DNA of 64,000 nucleotides from positions 1-64,000 of the forward strand of contig CAYXJZ010000007.1 of NCBI GenBank assembly GCA_964465355.1, written 5' to 3'. A program made the position numbers and the translations under genes. Shown here piece by piece: positions 40,443 to 48,688 of the stretch. The stretch's first letter is position 1. Each line of letters opens with the position of its first letter. The notes beneath the pieces are model-generated. The model was not told where the DNA came from. It ran no database searches and saw only the letters and a list, made by a program, of their open reading frames with translations. The DNA comes from JAABTL01 sp964465355. GTDB taxonomy: Bacteria; Deinococcota; Deinococci; Deinococcales; Trueperaceae.

Positions 40443-41890
40443 GCTCGGGCTCGGCTGCCTGGCTGGGGGCTCCGGTGGGCCGCTGGCGGTCTTCCCTGTT
40501 TCGCGGCTCGTTCCTGCTGCTGCTGAGCGTCGTGACGGTCGCCCTTGGGCAGGGGGCGCCGTTGGTGGAGATGCAGTTGGGGCACCGCAACGTGCCGGTG
40601 GCCGAGGCCTGGAACCCGCTCAGGCTGCTGCTGCGCGACCTCGGCCCCAGCGAGCTGGTCATCGTCGTCGACCAGGGCAGCCTGCGCGAGGGGGAGCTGC
40701 CTTGGACGGTGGTGCTGCCGCTGGAGGGCGGGGCCGGCTTGCGGCAGGTCGAGCAGGACGTCTACCTCCCCGCCTGGCGCAGCCTGCGCTGGATCGTCCA
40801 GGCCGGCGGCCTGACGGTGGCCAGCGGCGCCCTTGCGCGGGCCGATGCCGACCCGAGCGCGGTCGACCTGGTCGTCAGCGAACGTCCTGGGGTGGTGGCC
40901 GACCGGCTGGCGGGCCGCGTGCTCGACCTCGCGCCTGAGGCCCTGCCGGTGCGCACAGCGTCCTACGACGGTGTGAGGTCGTTGTGGCTGGACGGCACCA
41001 GGCCATCGCCGCCGCCTGCCGTGCTGACCGCGGCGGCGGTGGCCGGCACGGTGGTGGTCCTCGGCGTGGCGGCTCAGGACGACCCGGCGGTGGCCGCCGT
41101 GCTGGCCGGCCTCGAGGCTGGCTGGCATCCCATCGGCGCAGGCGGCTGGTGGCTGTTGGCGGCCGGGGAGGCTCTGCCGAGTGAGGCGGCCGTGGAGGGA
41201 CGCCGCTTGGACGTGCACGCCATCGGCCGCGCCTTCGCGGCAGCGAGCGCCATCCCGACGCCGCGCTCGGCACCGCTCTCCCGCCTGCTGCCGCTGCTCA
41301 TCGGCTACGCCTTCTTGGTCGTGCTGGCATGGCGCCTGGCCGGTGCGGCCGGGATCCTGTGCTGGGCGGTGGTGCTGGCGCTCGGTGCCACCTTCAGCAC
41401 CCGCTTGTCGCCGCCCAACCCGCCCACCCTCGTGGAAGCACGCGAGCTGCGCCTCTCCGTCGGCGGCCTGGCCTGGAGCCTGCGTGTGCATGACCTGTTC
41501 ACCCTGCCCCAGGCCTCCCTCGACTTACCGATGGTCGGGCAGCCGCTGTTGCCGCAGGGTGGCGGCGTTCGCCTGGCCGGACCCCCGAGCACCAGGCTCG
41601 ACCTGGCTGCCTGGCGGGGCGCCAGCCTGATGGAGGCGCCGCGGGCGGCCTCGCCTTGGCTCAGCCTGGACGTGCTGGATCCCGATGTCCTCCTTGGCGC
41701 AGATGGCTTGAGCGCCCTGCGTGAGGTCGGGCCTGGCGGCGGCAGCCCGCTGGCCGGCTCCCCCAGCGCCAACGGGTTGACGCCGGCCGAGGCCGCTTTC
41801 GAGTCCCTGCTGCCAAGTGGCAGCCGTTGGGGCCGATCGGGGAACGACTGGTACGTCGCCCTGCCGCTGGCGGATGGCGGCGCACCATGA
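40439..41890 (+). CDS. Exported membrane protein of unknown function (envelope operon gene 2)
   Basis: The product is 483 residues. It starts with a hydrophobic segment (FLLLLSVVTVALGQG, residues about 24-38), then a large soluble region. Two adjacent membrane segments lie near residues 285-325 (LLIGYAFLVVLAWRLAG, ILCWAVVLALGATF) and are followed by a soluble C-terminal part. The soluble first half (NVPVAEAWNPLRLLLRDLGP to LRWIVQAGGLTVASGALARAD) recalls glutamine-amidotransferase-like membrane proteins found beside MoxR/DUF58 clusters, but I see no catalytic triad. The TTG start overlaps the preceding stop and GGGGGCGG lies upstream. The next gene starts within its stop (ATGA). Function is unknown. 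Confidence 0.7.
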   Translation: MSSGSAAWLGAPVGRWRSSLFRGSFLLLLSVVTVALGQGAPLVEMQLGHRNVPVAEAWNPLRLLLRDLGPSELVIVVDQGSLREGELPWTVVLPLEGGAGLRQVEQDVYLPAWRSLRWIVQAGGLTVASGALARADADPSAVDLVVSERPGVVADRLAGRVLDLAPEALPVRTASYDGVRSLWLDGTRPSPPPAVLTAAAVAGTVVVLGVAAQDDPAVAAVLAGLEAGWHPIGAGGWWLLAAGEALPSEAAVEGRRLDVHAIGRAFAAASAIPTPRSAPLSRLLPLLIGYAFLVVLAWRLAGAAGILCWAVVLALGATFSTRLSPPNPPTLVEARELRLSVGGLAWSLRVHDLFTLPQASLDLPMVGQPLLPQGGGVRLAGPPSTRLDLAAWRGASLMEAPRAASPWLSLDVLDPDVLLGADGLSALREVGPGGGSPLAGSPSANGLTPAEAAFESLLPSGSRWGRSGNDWYVALPLADGGAP

Positions 41891-42531
41891 TGGAGCCTTC
41901 GACCACCCCCATGCTGCTCCGCCCGCTCGAGGCGCTAGGTGAGCGGCTGCGTGAGGCCGACCTGCCGCAACTGGCGGCCCTTTGCCTTGCGCTGCTCATC
42001 GTGGTGCTTGCCCTTGCCTGGCCGAGCAGGGCGGGGGTCGCCAACGAGTCGTGGGCGACGGTGGCGCAGGCCAGGTCGCTGATCGTGGCCTTGTTGGCCC
42101 TCTCCTACGGGGTGCTGTCGGCCTTCACCGTCGCCCGACGCGCCATCTTGAACGTCGTCGCGGTCATGATGGTGGCCATGAGCCTGGTGCCGATCGAGTT
42201 GCTGGCGCACGCCGGCTCGGTCCCGCCCACGCCTGGTTGGTGGGCTTGGCTGAGCACGCCCTTCGCCGTCATGGGGCAGATGGCCATCGGCGCGTCGGCG
42301 GCTGTGGCATTGGCCAGGGTCGGCCTGCGCAACCTGGCGCCCCTGTTACCCGTGGTGCTGGTCGCCGGCTTCATCGTCCTCGACTACCGTCTGGACTTCA
42401 CCGCGCTGAACCCGCTCAGCGCGGCCCTGCAGGTCTCGCCCCTGTACCTGTCGGTGATGGGCTCAGCCGCCTTGGTCGGCATCCTCGTCCTGGCCTTCGG
42501 TCGGCGTCGGTCTCCGCGGGTAGCACCATGA
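41887..42531 (+). CDS. Polytopic membrane protein of unknown function (envelope operon gene 3)
   Basis: The product is 214 residues with about six transmembrane segments (for example LAALCLALLIVVLALAW, ARSLIVALLALSYGVLSAF, LNVVAVMMVAMSLVPIELL, LLPVVLVAGFIVL, LYLSVMGSAALVGILVLAF). I do not recognise a family motif. The ATG lies in an ATGA overlap with the previous stop, and the gene's own stop makes another ATGA with the next start, so the three proteins are probably made in fixed ratio and may form one membrane complex. Confidence 0.72.
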   Translation: MMEPSTTPMLLRPLEALGERLREADLPQLAALCLALLIVVLALAWPSRAGVANESWATVAQARSLIVALLALSYGVLSAFTVARRAILNVVAVMMVAMSLVPIELLAHAGSVPPTPGWWAWLSTPFAVMGQMAIGASAAVALARVGLRNLAPLLPVVLVAGFIVLDYRLDFTALNPLSAALQVSPLYLSVMGSAALVGILVLAFGRRRSPRVAP

Positions 42532-43847
42532 ACCCCTCCCCCCTTCACCTGCGCGTGGCCAGGAACCAGCTCTGGGCCAGGCGCGCCACCTTCGCCGGTC
42601 TGGGCGCCCTGGCCGGGTCCGGCCTTGCGCTGCTGCTCGGCCTCTCTGCCCCACTGCACCTCGCCGCACTGGCCTTGGGCGGCTTGGTCGGCCTGGCATG
42701 GCCACAGCCGTCTGCCGAACGCAGGGCCCTGCGCTGGGTGGGTGAACGGGCCGGGCTGGCCTACGAGACCGCCTGGGAGACCGCGGAGCGCGACGATCCC
42801 CAGGGCCTGCTCGATGCGGTCCGAACCCAGGGCCGGCTCACCATCCGGGCGCTGCGCATGCCCAACCACACGCCTTGGTGGGCGCCTGCGATGGTGCTGT
42901 CCTTGGCGATGTGGTTGATGGCTTCATTGGGAGCCCTGCCGCAAGGCGGCTCGCTGTTCGGCGGAGGCTCCTTCCAGGAATCCCTCGGGCCGCAGCCCCC
43001 GACAGGATCACCCGCCGCGGCCACCGACGACGGCGCCGAGCCCCCGGCGGATGAGCTGCCGCCTCCCCCGGTGGAGGCTGGCGGCGGCGCACCGACGGGG
43101 ACCCCTGGCGCCGGCCAAGGCGGTGCAGGCACCGAGTCCATCGGTGGCCAAGGTGGGGAGGCGACGGATCGCGACGCGCTCGAGCGCTTCGTCGAGGGCC
43201 TGCGCAACCGTCCTCAGGAAGAAGAGGAAGGGGCGGCGCAGGCTGCGGTCCCGGTCGCTCCCGGTGACGAGGGCGAAGGCGAGGAAGGCGACCCGGAAGG
43301 CGAGGGCACGAGGGAGTCGGACGGGACGCCGGGGGACGGCAGCGGCCAGGCCGGTGAGAGCGAAGGCGGAGGCGACGGCGATGCCGACCAGGACGGCGAC
43401 CAGGCCGGGCAAGGCGAGGAAGGCGACGAGCAGGCGGGCCAGGAAGGCGACCCGGCTGGAGGTGAGGGTGACGCCCCGGCTGGAAGCGACGACGCCGACG
43501 CCGGTCAGGGCCAACAGCAGGGGCAGGGCGCAGGCGAGGCCGGTATGGATGCCTTCGACGCAGGCGAGGGCGATGAGGGCGGACTGGGCGGCGGCACCCC
43601 GGCCGAGTTGCCCATGGCCCTTGGCCTGGAGGGTGACCTGGCCGACCCGCAGAGTCTCGAAGGCCTGTTGGGCGCCGGTCCCGAACAGGTGGTCGGCGGT
43701 CTGATGCTGCCTGGTTACGGCGAGGACGGCGCCGCCTTCCTGGCGCCGGGGGGCGCTGCCTCCTACCAACGGGCCGTGGAGCAGGCCCTGATCGACGGTG
43801 ACCTGCCCGTGCCCTACCAGGAAGTCATCCGCAACTACTTCCGCTGA
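42528..43847 (+). CDS. Membrane protein with long acidic Gly/Glu/Asp-rich region (envelope operon gene 4)
   Basis: The product is 439 residues. Two membrane segments lie near residues 22-55 and one near 118-135 (WWAPAMVLSLAMWLMASLGAL). From about 150 to 370 the protein is extremely low in complexity and acidic (DEGEGEEGDPEGEGTRES and similar), probably disordered and possibly calcium-binding. The C-terminus is ordered and conserved-looking: AASYQRAVEQALIDGDLPVPYQEVIRNYFR resembles the end of proteins found in MoxR/BatA-type clusters. The ATG overlaps the preceding stop. A shared frame with no stops throughout argues against a pseudogene. Role unknown; a scaffold in a membrane complex is a guess. 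Confidence 0.7.
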   Translation: MNPSPLHLRVARNQLWARRATFAGLGALAGSGLALLLGLSAPLHLAALALGGLVGLAWPQPSAERRALRWVGERAGLAYETAWETAERDDPQGLLDAVRTQGRLTIRALRMPNHTPWWAPAMVLSLAMWLMASLGALPQGGSLFGGGSFQESLGPQPPTGSPAAATDDGAEPPADELPPPPVEAGGGAPTGTPGAGQGGAGTESIGGQGGEATDRDALERFVEGLRNRPQEEEEGAAQAAVPVAPGDEGEGEEGDPEGEGTRESDGTPGDGSGQAGESEGGGDGDADQDGDQAGQGEEGDEQAGQEGDPAGGEGDAPAGSDDADAGQGQQQGQGAGEAGMDAFDAGEGDEGGLGGGTPAELPMALGLEGDLADPQSLEGLLGAGPEQVVGGLMLPGYGEDGAAFLAPGGAASYQRAVEQALIDGDLPVPYQEVIRNYFR

Positions 43848-43895
43848 GTCGTCTTCTGGGTCGCCCCATGGGCGCCCGTCCTTGTCCCCGGCAGC

Positions 43896-44507
43896 TCAAG
43901 CGTCCTCGACCTGGTGGGTCTGCCAACGGGCCTGACCACGGCTGAGTTCGCGCACCAGCGCCTGCAGCTCGGTCGCCTGCTCGGCTTCGACCACACCCCG
44001 TAGCAGCACGCCGTCCTGATCGTAGTCGGGTGCCTCCATGCGCACGTCGGCGCGTTGGCCGATGGCGCGCAGCAGCGCGTCGGCGTCCTTGAAGTCCGCG
44101 CCCAGCTCGAAGGCAAGCAGGTCGGGCACCCAGCGGCTGCCTGCGGCGTCCAGTGCGCGAGCCGCTGCACCGGCGTAGGCCCTGACCAGGCCGCCCGCGC
44201 CCAGCTTGACGCCGCCGTAGTAGCGCACGACCACCAAGGCGAGGCGATCCAGTTCACGCTTCAGCGCCACCTCCAGCATGGGCCTGCCGGCGGTGCCACC
44301 CGGTTCGCCGTCGTCCGACCAGCGTTGCAGATCACCCCAGCGCACGGCCCAGCACACGTGCGTGGCCTCGGGGTGGGCGCGGCGCATCGTCTCCTGCAGC
44401 AGCTGCGCGTCCGCTGCGCGTCGCAAGGGCTCCACCACGGCGATGAAGCGCGAACCCTTGACGATGTCCTGATGCTCGGCCCTGCCGGCCGGCGTGCGAT
44501 GCGCCAT
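43896..44507 (-). CDS. yigZ: YigZ/IMPACT family protein
   Basis: The product is 203 residues. The N-terminal UPF0029 domain shows KGSRFIAVVEPL, then ATHVCWAVRWG, SDDGEPGGTAGRPML and VVRYYGGVKLGAGGLVRAY, all signature segments. A C-terminal DUF1949-like ferredoxin fold follows. Eukaryotic IMPACT regulates Gcn2; the bacterial role is unsettled, although a peptidase-like or nucleic-acid-binding function has been suggested. The ATG at 44507 has a TACGCT -10 box six bases upstream, so the message is leaderless; its promoter lies back-to-back with that of cysS. Confidence 0.92.
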   Translation of the reverse strand: MAHRTPAGRAEHQDIVKGSRFIAVVEPLRRAADAQLLQETMRRAHPEATHVCWAVRWGDLQRWSDDGEPGGTAGRPMLEVALKRELDRLALVVVRYYGGVKLGAGGLVRAYAGAAARALDAAGSRWVPDLLAFELGADFKDADALLRAIGQRADVRMEAPDYDQDGVLLRGVVEAEQATELQALVRELSRGQARWQTHQVEDA

Positions 44508-44513
44508 CACGTC

Positions 44514-44552
44514 AGCGTAGCTGCTGGGAGGCGCCGTGGTGCGTGCTACCCT
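44514..44552. promoter_or_regulatory. Divergent leaderless promoters for yigZ and cysS
   Basis: TACGCT on the minus strand (44519-44514) ends six bases before the yigZ ATG. TACCCT on the plus strand (44547-44552) ends seven bases before the cysS ATG. The two -10 boxes are only 27 bp apart, so their -35 regions must overlap and the promoters may compete. Confidence 0.65.
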
Positions 44553-44559
44553 TCCGCTC

Positions 44560-45996
44560 ATGCCGCTCGTGCTGTACGACAGCCTCAGCCGAAGCAAGCA
44601 GCCCTTCCGCCCCATCGTCCCCGGCCACGTCGGCATCTACTTCTGCGGTCCCACCGTCTACTCGGAGCCCCACCTCGGGCACGCGCGCGGTCCCGTCGTC
44701 TTCGACGTGCTGCGTCGCTGGCTGGAGCACCAGGGCATGAACGTGCGGCTGGTGGTCAACGTCACCGATGTCGGTCATCTGACCGACGATGGCGACCAGG
44801 GTGACGACAAGCTGGCCAAGCGCGCCGCCTTGGAGCGCCTCGAACCCATGGAGGTGGCCGAGAAGTACTTCTGGATCTACTTCGACGCCATGGACCGGCT
44901 CGGCGTGCGGCGGCCCAACGTGGTGCCACGCGCCAGCGGGCACATCACCGAGCAGATCGAACTCACCCAGGCGCTGCTCGATCGGGGCCTGGCCTACGAG
45001 GTGAACGGCAGCGTCTACTTCGACGTCTCCGAGTGGCGCGACTATGGCGAGCTCTCCGGCCGCGACCCGCAACAGCAGCTCGAAGGCACACGGGTGGAGG
45101 TGCGCAGCGAGAAGCGCGACCCGCACGACTTCGCCCTGTGGAAGCGCGCCGAACCTGAGCACATCATGCGTTGGCCAAGCCCATGGGGCCAGGGTTTCCC
45201 CGGCTGGCACATCGAGTGCTCGGTCATGAGCACCAAGTACCTTGGTGACGAGTTCGACATCCACGGCGGCGGGCTGGACCTGGTCTTCCCCCACCACGAA
45301 TGCGAGCTGGCGCAGGCCAAGGCGGCTGGCAAGCCCTTCGCCCGCACCTGGATGCACTGGAACATGCTCACCCTCGACGGCGAGAAGATGTCCAAGTCCA
45401 AGGGGCACGTGGTCGACCTGTCCGAGCTGCTGCGGCTGCACGATCCCATGGCGGTGCGCTTCCACCTGCTGAGGTCGCACTACCGCAGCCTCAGCGACTT
45501 CGCACCGGAGGCACTGGAGGCCTCCACCCAGGGGCTGGCGAGGCTGCGCCAGGCCTACGCCGGTTGGCGGGCCGCACTGGATGCCGCGGCCTGGAGCCAA
45601 GATGGCTCGGGGACGGATCCCTTCGAGGGCGCCCGCCACCGCTTCAGCGAGGCCTTGGACGACGACCTTCACACGCCCGAAGCCATCGCCGTGCTCTTCG
45701 AGACCGTGCGGGAGGGCAACCGCGCCCTCGAGGCGCGCGAGCTCGGGGTGGTGGCCGCGGCCGCGCGGCTCTTCGACGACCTGTTCATCGGCGTCCTCGG
45801 CGTCTCGCCGCAGGCAGGCCAGGCGGACCAGGCCGCCCTGCTCTCTGGCGTCACCTCGCTGTTGCTGGAACAGCGCGAGGCAGCCAGGCGCCGACGCGAC
45901 TTCGGCAGCGCCGACGCCATCCGCGACCGCCTGGCCGAGCTCGGCATCGTGGTGGAGGACACGGCGGACGGGGCGCGCTGGCGCAGGGAGCCTTGA
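44560..45996 (+). CDS. cysS: Cysteine--tRNA ligase
   Basis: This 478-residue class I synthetase charges tRNA-Cys. The catalytic nucleotide-binding motif is EPHLGHARGP (HIGH variant HLGH) near residue 35 and KMSKSKG near residue 278. Zinc ligands that select cysteine are visible: Cys in IYFCGPTVY, Cys in HIECSVMS and His in FPHHECELAQ. The C-terminal DALR-type and anticodon-binding helices end with RRRDFGSADAIRDRLAELGI. I chose the ATG at 44560, the usual CysS N-terminus (MPLVLYDSLSRSKQPF), because TACCCT lies seven bases upstream; an earlier in-frame GTG would fall inside the promoter. A cognate tRNA-Cys gene is present at 29046. Confidence 0.96.
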   Translation: MPLVLYDSLSRSKQPFRPIVPGHVGIYFCGPTVYSEPHLGHARGPVVFDVLRRWLEHQGMNVRLVVNVTDVGHLTDDGDQGDDKLAKRAALERLEPMEVAEKYFWIYFDAMDRLGVRRPNVVPRASGHITEQIELTQALLDRGLAYEVNGSVYFDVSEWRDYGELSGRDPQQQLEGTRVEVRSEKRDPHDFALWKRAEPEHIMRWPSPWGQGFPGWHIECSVMSTKYLGDEFDIHGGGLDLVFPHHECELAQAKAAGKPFARTWMHWNMLTLDGEKMSKSKGHVVDLSELLRLHDPMAVRFHLLRSHYRSLSDFAPEALEASTQGLARLRQAYAGWRAALDAAAWSQDGSGTDPFEGARHRFSEALDDDLHTPEAIAVLFETVREGNRALEARELGVVAAAARLFDDLFIGVLGVSPQAGQADQAALLSGVTSLLLEQREAARRRRDFGSADAIRDRLAELGIVVEDTADGARWRREP

Positions 45997-46108
45997 GCAG
46001 CGGTCTCGACCGCCGCCTCCGCTTGACCCGCTGGATGACAGCCCAGAACCTCTAGGCCGAAGCCTGGCCCGTCGCAGCACCTTCGCCGCCGCGGGCCATG
46101 CTCATGGC

Positions 46109-47296
46109 GTGCAGACCAACGATGAGCAGGAGTTGGAACGGGCATGGGCCTACCTGGTCCTTGCGCGCACGCCTGGGCTTGGCCCGCGCCGTATGGCAGG
46201 CCTGCAGGCCGCCTTCGGCCCGGCGACGGCCGTGGTGGCCGCCGGCCAGAGCGGTGCATGGGCCGGCCTTGGCGAGGGCTTCGGCCTGCTGGCTGGCGCC
46301 TTGGATCCGCTGGCAGCCGAACGCGAGCTGACGTGGGGGCGAAAGAGGGGCTGGCGGCTGTGTGTGCCTGGCTCGGCTGGCTACCCCGTCCACTGGGCCG
46401 ATGAAGAGGCCCGCTGGCCCTCGGCCTTCTGGGTGCGGGGCCAGTGGCCGGAGGCCATGTGGCAGGGCGAAGCTGCTGCCGTTGCTGTGGTGGGCCCAAG
46501 GCGGGCCTCGCAGATGGCCCGCGCCTTCGCCGCCGAGGTCGCCGAGCGGGCTGCATGGGCGGGTGCCTGGGTGGTCTCGGGCTTGGCCTTCGGCGTGGAC
46601 GTCGCGGCCCACGGCGCGGCGGCTTCGGCGCAGCGCGCGGGAGCGCCTGCCGGCACCGTCGCGGTGCTGGCCGGCGGCGTCGACCGGCCCAGCCCAACGG
46701 CGCACCTCCGTCTGGCCGATGAGCTGCTTGCCGCTGGCGGGGCGCTCTGGTCGGCGGCTCCGTTGGGCTCGGCGCCGCCGGCTGGCGGCTTCCCCGTGCG
46801 CAACCGCTGGATCGCCGGCCTCTCGGCCGCGGTGGCTGTCATCGAGGCGGGCGCGCAGTCTGGCGCGCTGCACACGGCCAAGGCCGCGGTGGAGATGGGA
46901 AGGGAGCTGCTGGTCACGCCAGCAAGGCCATGGGACGTCCATGCGGCCGGTTGCCTGGCGCTGCTGCGTGACGGCGCCACGCCGCTCATCGCCGCCGACG
47001 ACCTGTGGCAGGCCGTGCCAAGCGGACGACTGCGAGCAGTGGGACCTGCGCAGGCAGGCGGCGTGCGCGCGCCATCGCCTTGGGCTGAGCACCTGGCCGT
47101 GGCGCCGGCCTCGGCTGAAGCCTTGGCCGGGCAACTGCATCGACCCTTCCATCAGGTCTTGGCCTCGCTGGAAGAAGGGGTGGTCAGAGGCTGGGCGAGG
47201 CGCGCAGGCGGTGGTCGCTACGCCCTGGTCCATGATGCGGTCGTGGAGGTCGCCGCGTCGCCGTCGGAAGCCGGCTCCCGGGACCTTCTGCCGTAG
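46109..47296 (+). CDS. dprA: DNA-processing protein DprA
   Basis: The product is about 395 residues. DprA binds incoming single-stranded DNA during natural transformation and loads RecA. The Rossmann-like core shows AVAVVGPRRASQMA, VVSGLAFGVDVAAHGAA, the GGVDRPSPTAHLRLADELL segment, FPVRNRWIAGLSAAVAVIEA and SGALHTAKAAVEMGRELLVTPARPW. An N-terminal SAM-like region (LARTPGLGPRRMAGLQAAFG) and a C-terminal winged helix (LHRPFHQVLASLEEGVVRG) complete the usual layout. Some consensus residues differ (Ala-Phe-Gly-Val-Asp for Ala-Arg-Gly-Ile-Asp), so it is rather divergent. The GTG at 46109 is the best in-frame start but has no clear ribosome site. Together with pilT it suggests natural competence. 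Confidence 0.85.
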   Translation: MQTNDEQELERAWAYLVLARTPGLGPRRMAGLQAAFGPATAVVAAGQSGAWAGLGEGFGLLAGALDPLAAERELTWGRKRGWRLCVPGSAGYPVHWADEEARWPSAFWVRGQWPEAMWQGEAAAVAVVGPRRASQMARAFAAEVAERAAWAGAWVVSGLAFGVDVAAHGAAASAQRAGAPAGTVAVLAGGVDRPSPTAHLRLADELLAAGGALWSAAPLGSAPPAGGFPVRNRWIAGLSAAVAVIEAGAQSGALHTAKAAVEMGRELLVTPARPWDVHAAGCLALLRDGATPLIAADDLWQAVPSGRLRAVGPAQAGGVRAPSPWAEHLAVAPASAEALAGQLHRPFHQVLASLEEGVVRGWARRAGGGRYALVHDAVVEVAASPSEAGSRDLLP

Positions 47297-47415
47297 ACAG
47301 CGCCACCTGTGCCGGGTAGGCTGAACATGCATCCAACCCGTGTGCGAGGGGCCTCGCGGACCGTCGTGGCCATCGCTTCGCCCTTGGATCCGGGTTGTGA
47401 GAGGAGAGGGTGACC

Positions 47416-48603
47416 TTGAAGAAAGCCATGATGGCTATGTTGACGCTGATCGCGCTCTCGGGCCTGGCCTTCGGCCAGGGCCTGACGGTTTGGACCACCT
47501 TCGGTGATCAGACCTTGGAGTGGTTGCAGGCCGAAGCCGATAGCTTCGCCGCCGCCTTCGGCGTACCCGTGAACGTGGTCAAGCTCGACCTTGGCGAGCT
47601 GCAGCAGCAGGCTCTACTCGCCGCGCCCCAGGGCCAGGCCGGCGACCTCTTCGTCGGCATCCCGCACGACCAGTTGGCCGGCCTGGCCGTCGGCGGTGTC
47701 GTGGCCGACATGGGCCCATACGCCACCAGCGCCTATCTGGCCGACCTGGGCGAGCAGGCGCGCCTGGCCTACACCTACGCCGGCCGCCTCTTCGGCCTGC
47801 CCATGTTCGTCGAGGGCCCGGCGCTGATCGTCAACACCGATCTGGTGCCGCAGGTCCCGGCGACCTACGAGGACTTCATCGCGCTGGCCCAGTCGCTGAC
47901 CACCGCCGACACCTTCGGCTTCATGTTCGACGCGCCCAACTTCTACTTCGCCTACGGCTGGCTGCACACCTTCGGTGGCTACGTCTTCGGTCGCGATGCC
48001 ACCGGCAGCCTCGTGGCCAGCGACCTCGGCCTGGCCAACGAAGGCGCGGTCATCGGCGCGCAGGCCCTGAAGGACCTGCGCTACCGCCATGGGCTGATCC
48101 CGGCCGGCGTCAACTACGACGTGGCCAACGGCCTGTTCATCGACGGCGCCCTTGCCATGATCTACAGCGGGCCATGGGCCGTGAGCCAGTACCGCGACGC
48201 CGGCATCGACATCGAGATCGTGCCCGTGCCGTCGCTGGCGGACGGCACCGAGTTCAGTGGCTTCATGGGTGTGCAGGGCGTGCTGATGAACCAGTTCAGC
48301 ACCAACAAGGTGGACGCCGCCAACTTCGCCAAGTGGATCACCCGCACCGACGCGCAGGTCGACATGGCGCGCCTCTCCGGTCGCATCCCCGCCTCCGAGT
48401 CCGCGCTGGCCCAGGTCAGTGACGATCCCACCATCGCCGGCTTCGGCGTGGCGCTGCTCAACAGCGAGCCCATGCCCAACGTGCCTGAGATGGGCCAGGT
48501 CTGGGGTCCCATGGGCAGTGCCCTCTCGATCATCCTCGAGACCGAGGGCTCCGACGTGGCCGCGGCGTTGCAGGCGGCTGAGGACGAGGTCGCTGGCCGC
48601 TAG
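47416..48603 (+). CDS. Sugar ABC transporter substrate-binding protein (MalE family)
   Basis: The product is 395 residues. The signal peptide (MKKAMMAMLTLIALSGLAFGQG) has no lipobox cysteine, so the protein is probably free in the periplasm. The mature family-1 binding protein carries LTVWTTFGDQTLEWLQAEADSF, RLFGLPMFVEGPALIVNTDL and a C-terminal MGQVWGPMGSALSIIL, close to maltose/maltodextrin binders. I chose the TTG at 47416 because GGAGAGG lies six bases upstream and the product starts MKK; a GTG at 47410 sits on top of that site. A large hairpin separates it from malF, a common way to give excess binding protein. Ligand is inferred from the family. Confidence 0.9.
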   Translation: MKKAMMAMLTLIALSGLAFGQGLTVWTTFGDQTLEWLQAEADSFAAAFGVPVNVVKLDLGELQQQALLAAPQGQAGDLFVGIPHDQLAGLAVGGVVADMGPYATSAYLADLGEQARLAYTYAGRLFGLPMFVEGPALIVNTDLVPQVPATYEDFIALAQSLTTADTFGFMFDAPNFYFAYGWLHTFGGYVFGRDATGSLVASDLGLANEGAVIGAQALKDLRYRHGLIPAGVNYDVANGLFIDGALAMIYSGPWAVSQYRDAGIDIEIVPVPSLADGTEFSGFMGVQGVLMNQFSTNKVDAANFAKWITRTDAQVDMARLSGRIPASESALAQVSDDPTIAGFGVALLNSEPMPNVPEMGQVWGPMGSALSIILETEGSDVAAALQAAEDEVAGR

Positions 48604-48640
48604 GCCCCTGACGGTCGCTTGAAGGATAGGCACGTTCGCT

Positions 48641-48680
48641 CGGCAGGCGGCCAGGGACCAAGGTTCCTGGCCGCCTGCCG
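48641..48680 (+). promoter_or_regulatory. Large malE-malF intercistronic hairpin
   Basis: CGGCAGGCGGCCAGG (48641-48655) pairs perfectly with CCTGGCCGCCTGCCG (48666-48680), a 15-bp GC-rich stem with a ten-base loop. It ends eight bases before the malF start. Such hairpins protect the upstream message and reduce downstream expression, giving more binding protein than permease. No U-tract follows, so partial termination is less likely. Confidence 0.8.
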
Positions 48681-48688
48681 TTCCAGGC

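Noticed and set aside
43000..43600. Frameshifted or pseudogene region in the acidic protein
   Set aside because: The frame stays open with a conserved-looking ordered C-terminus, and the bias is compositional.
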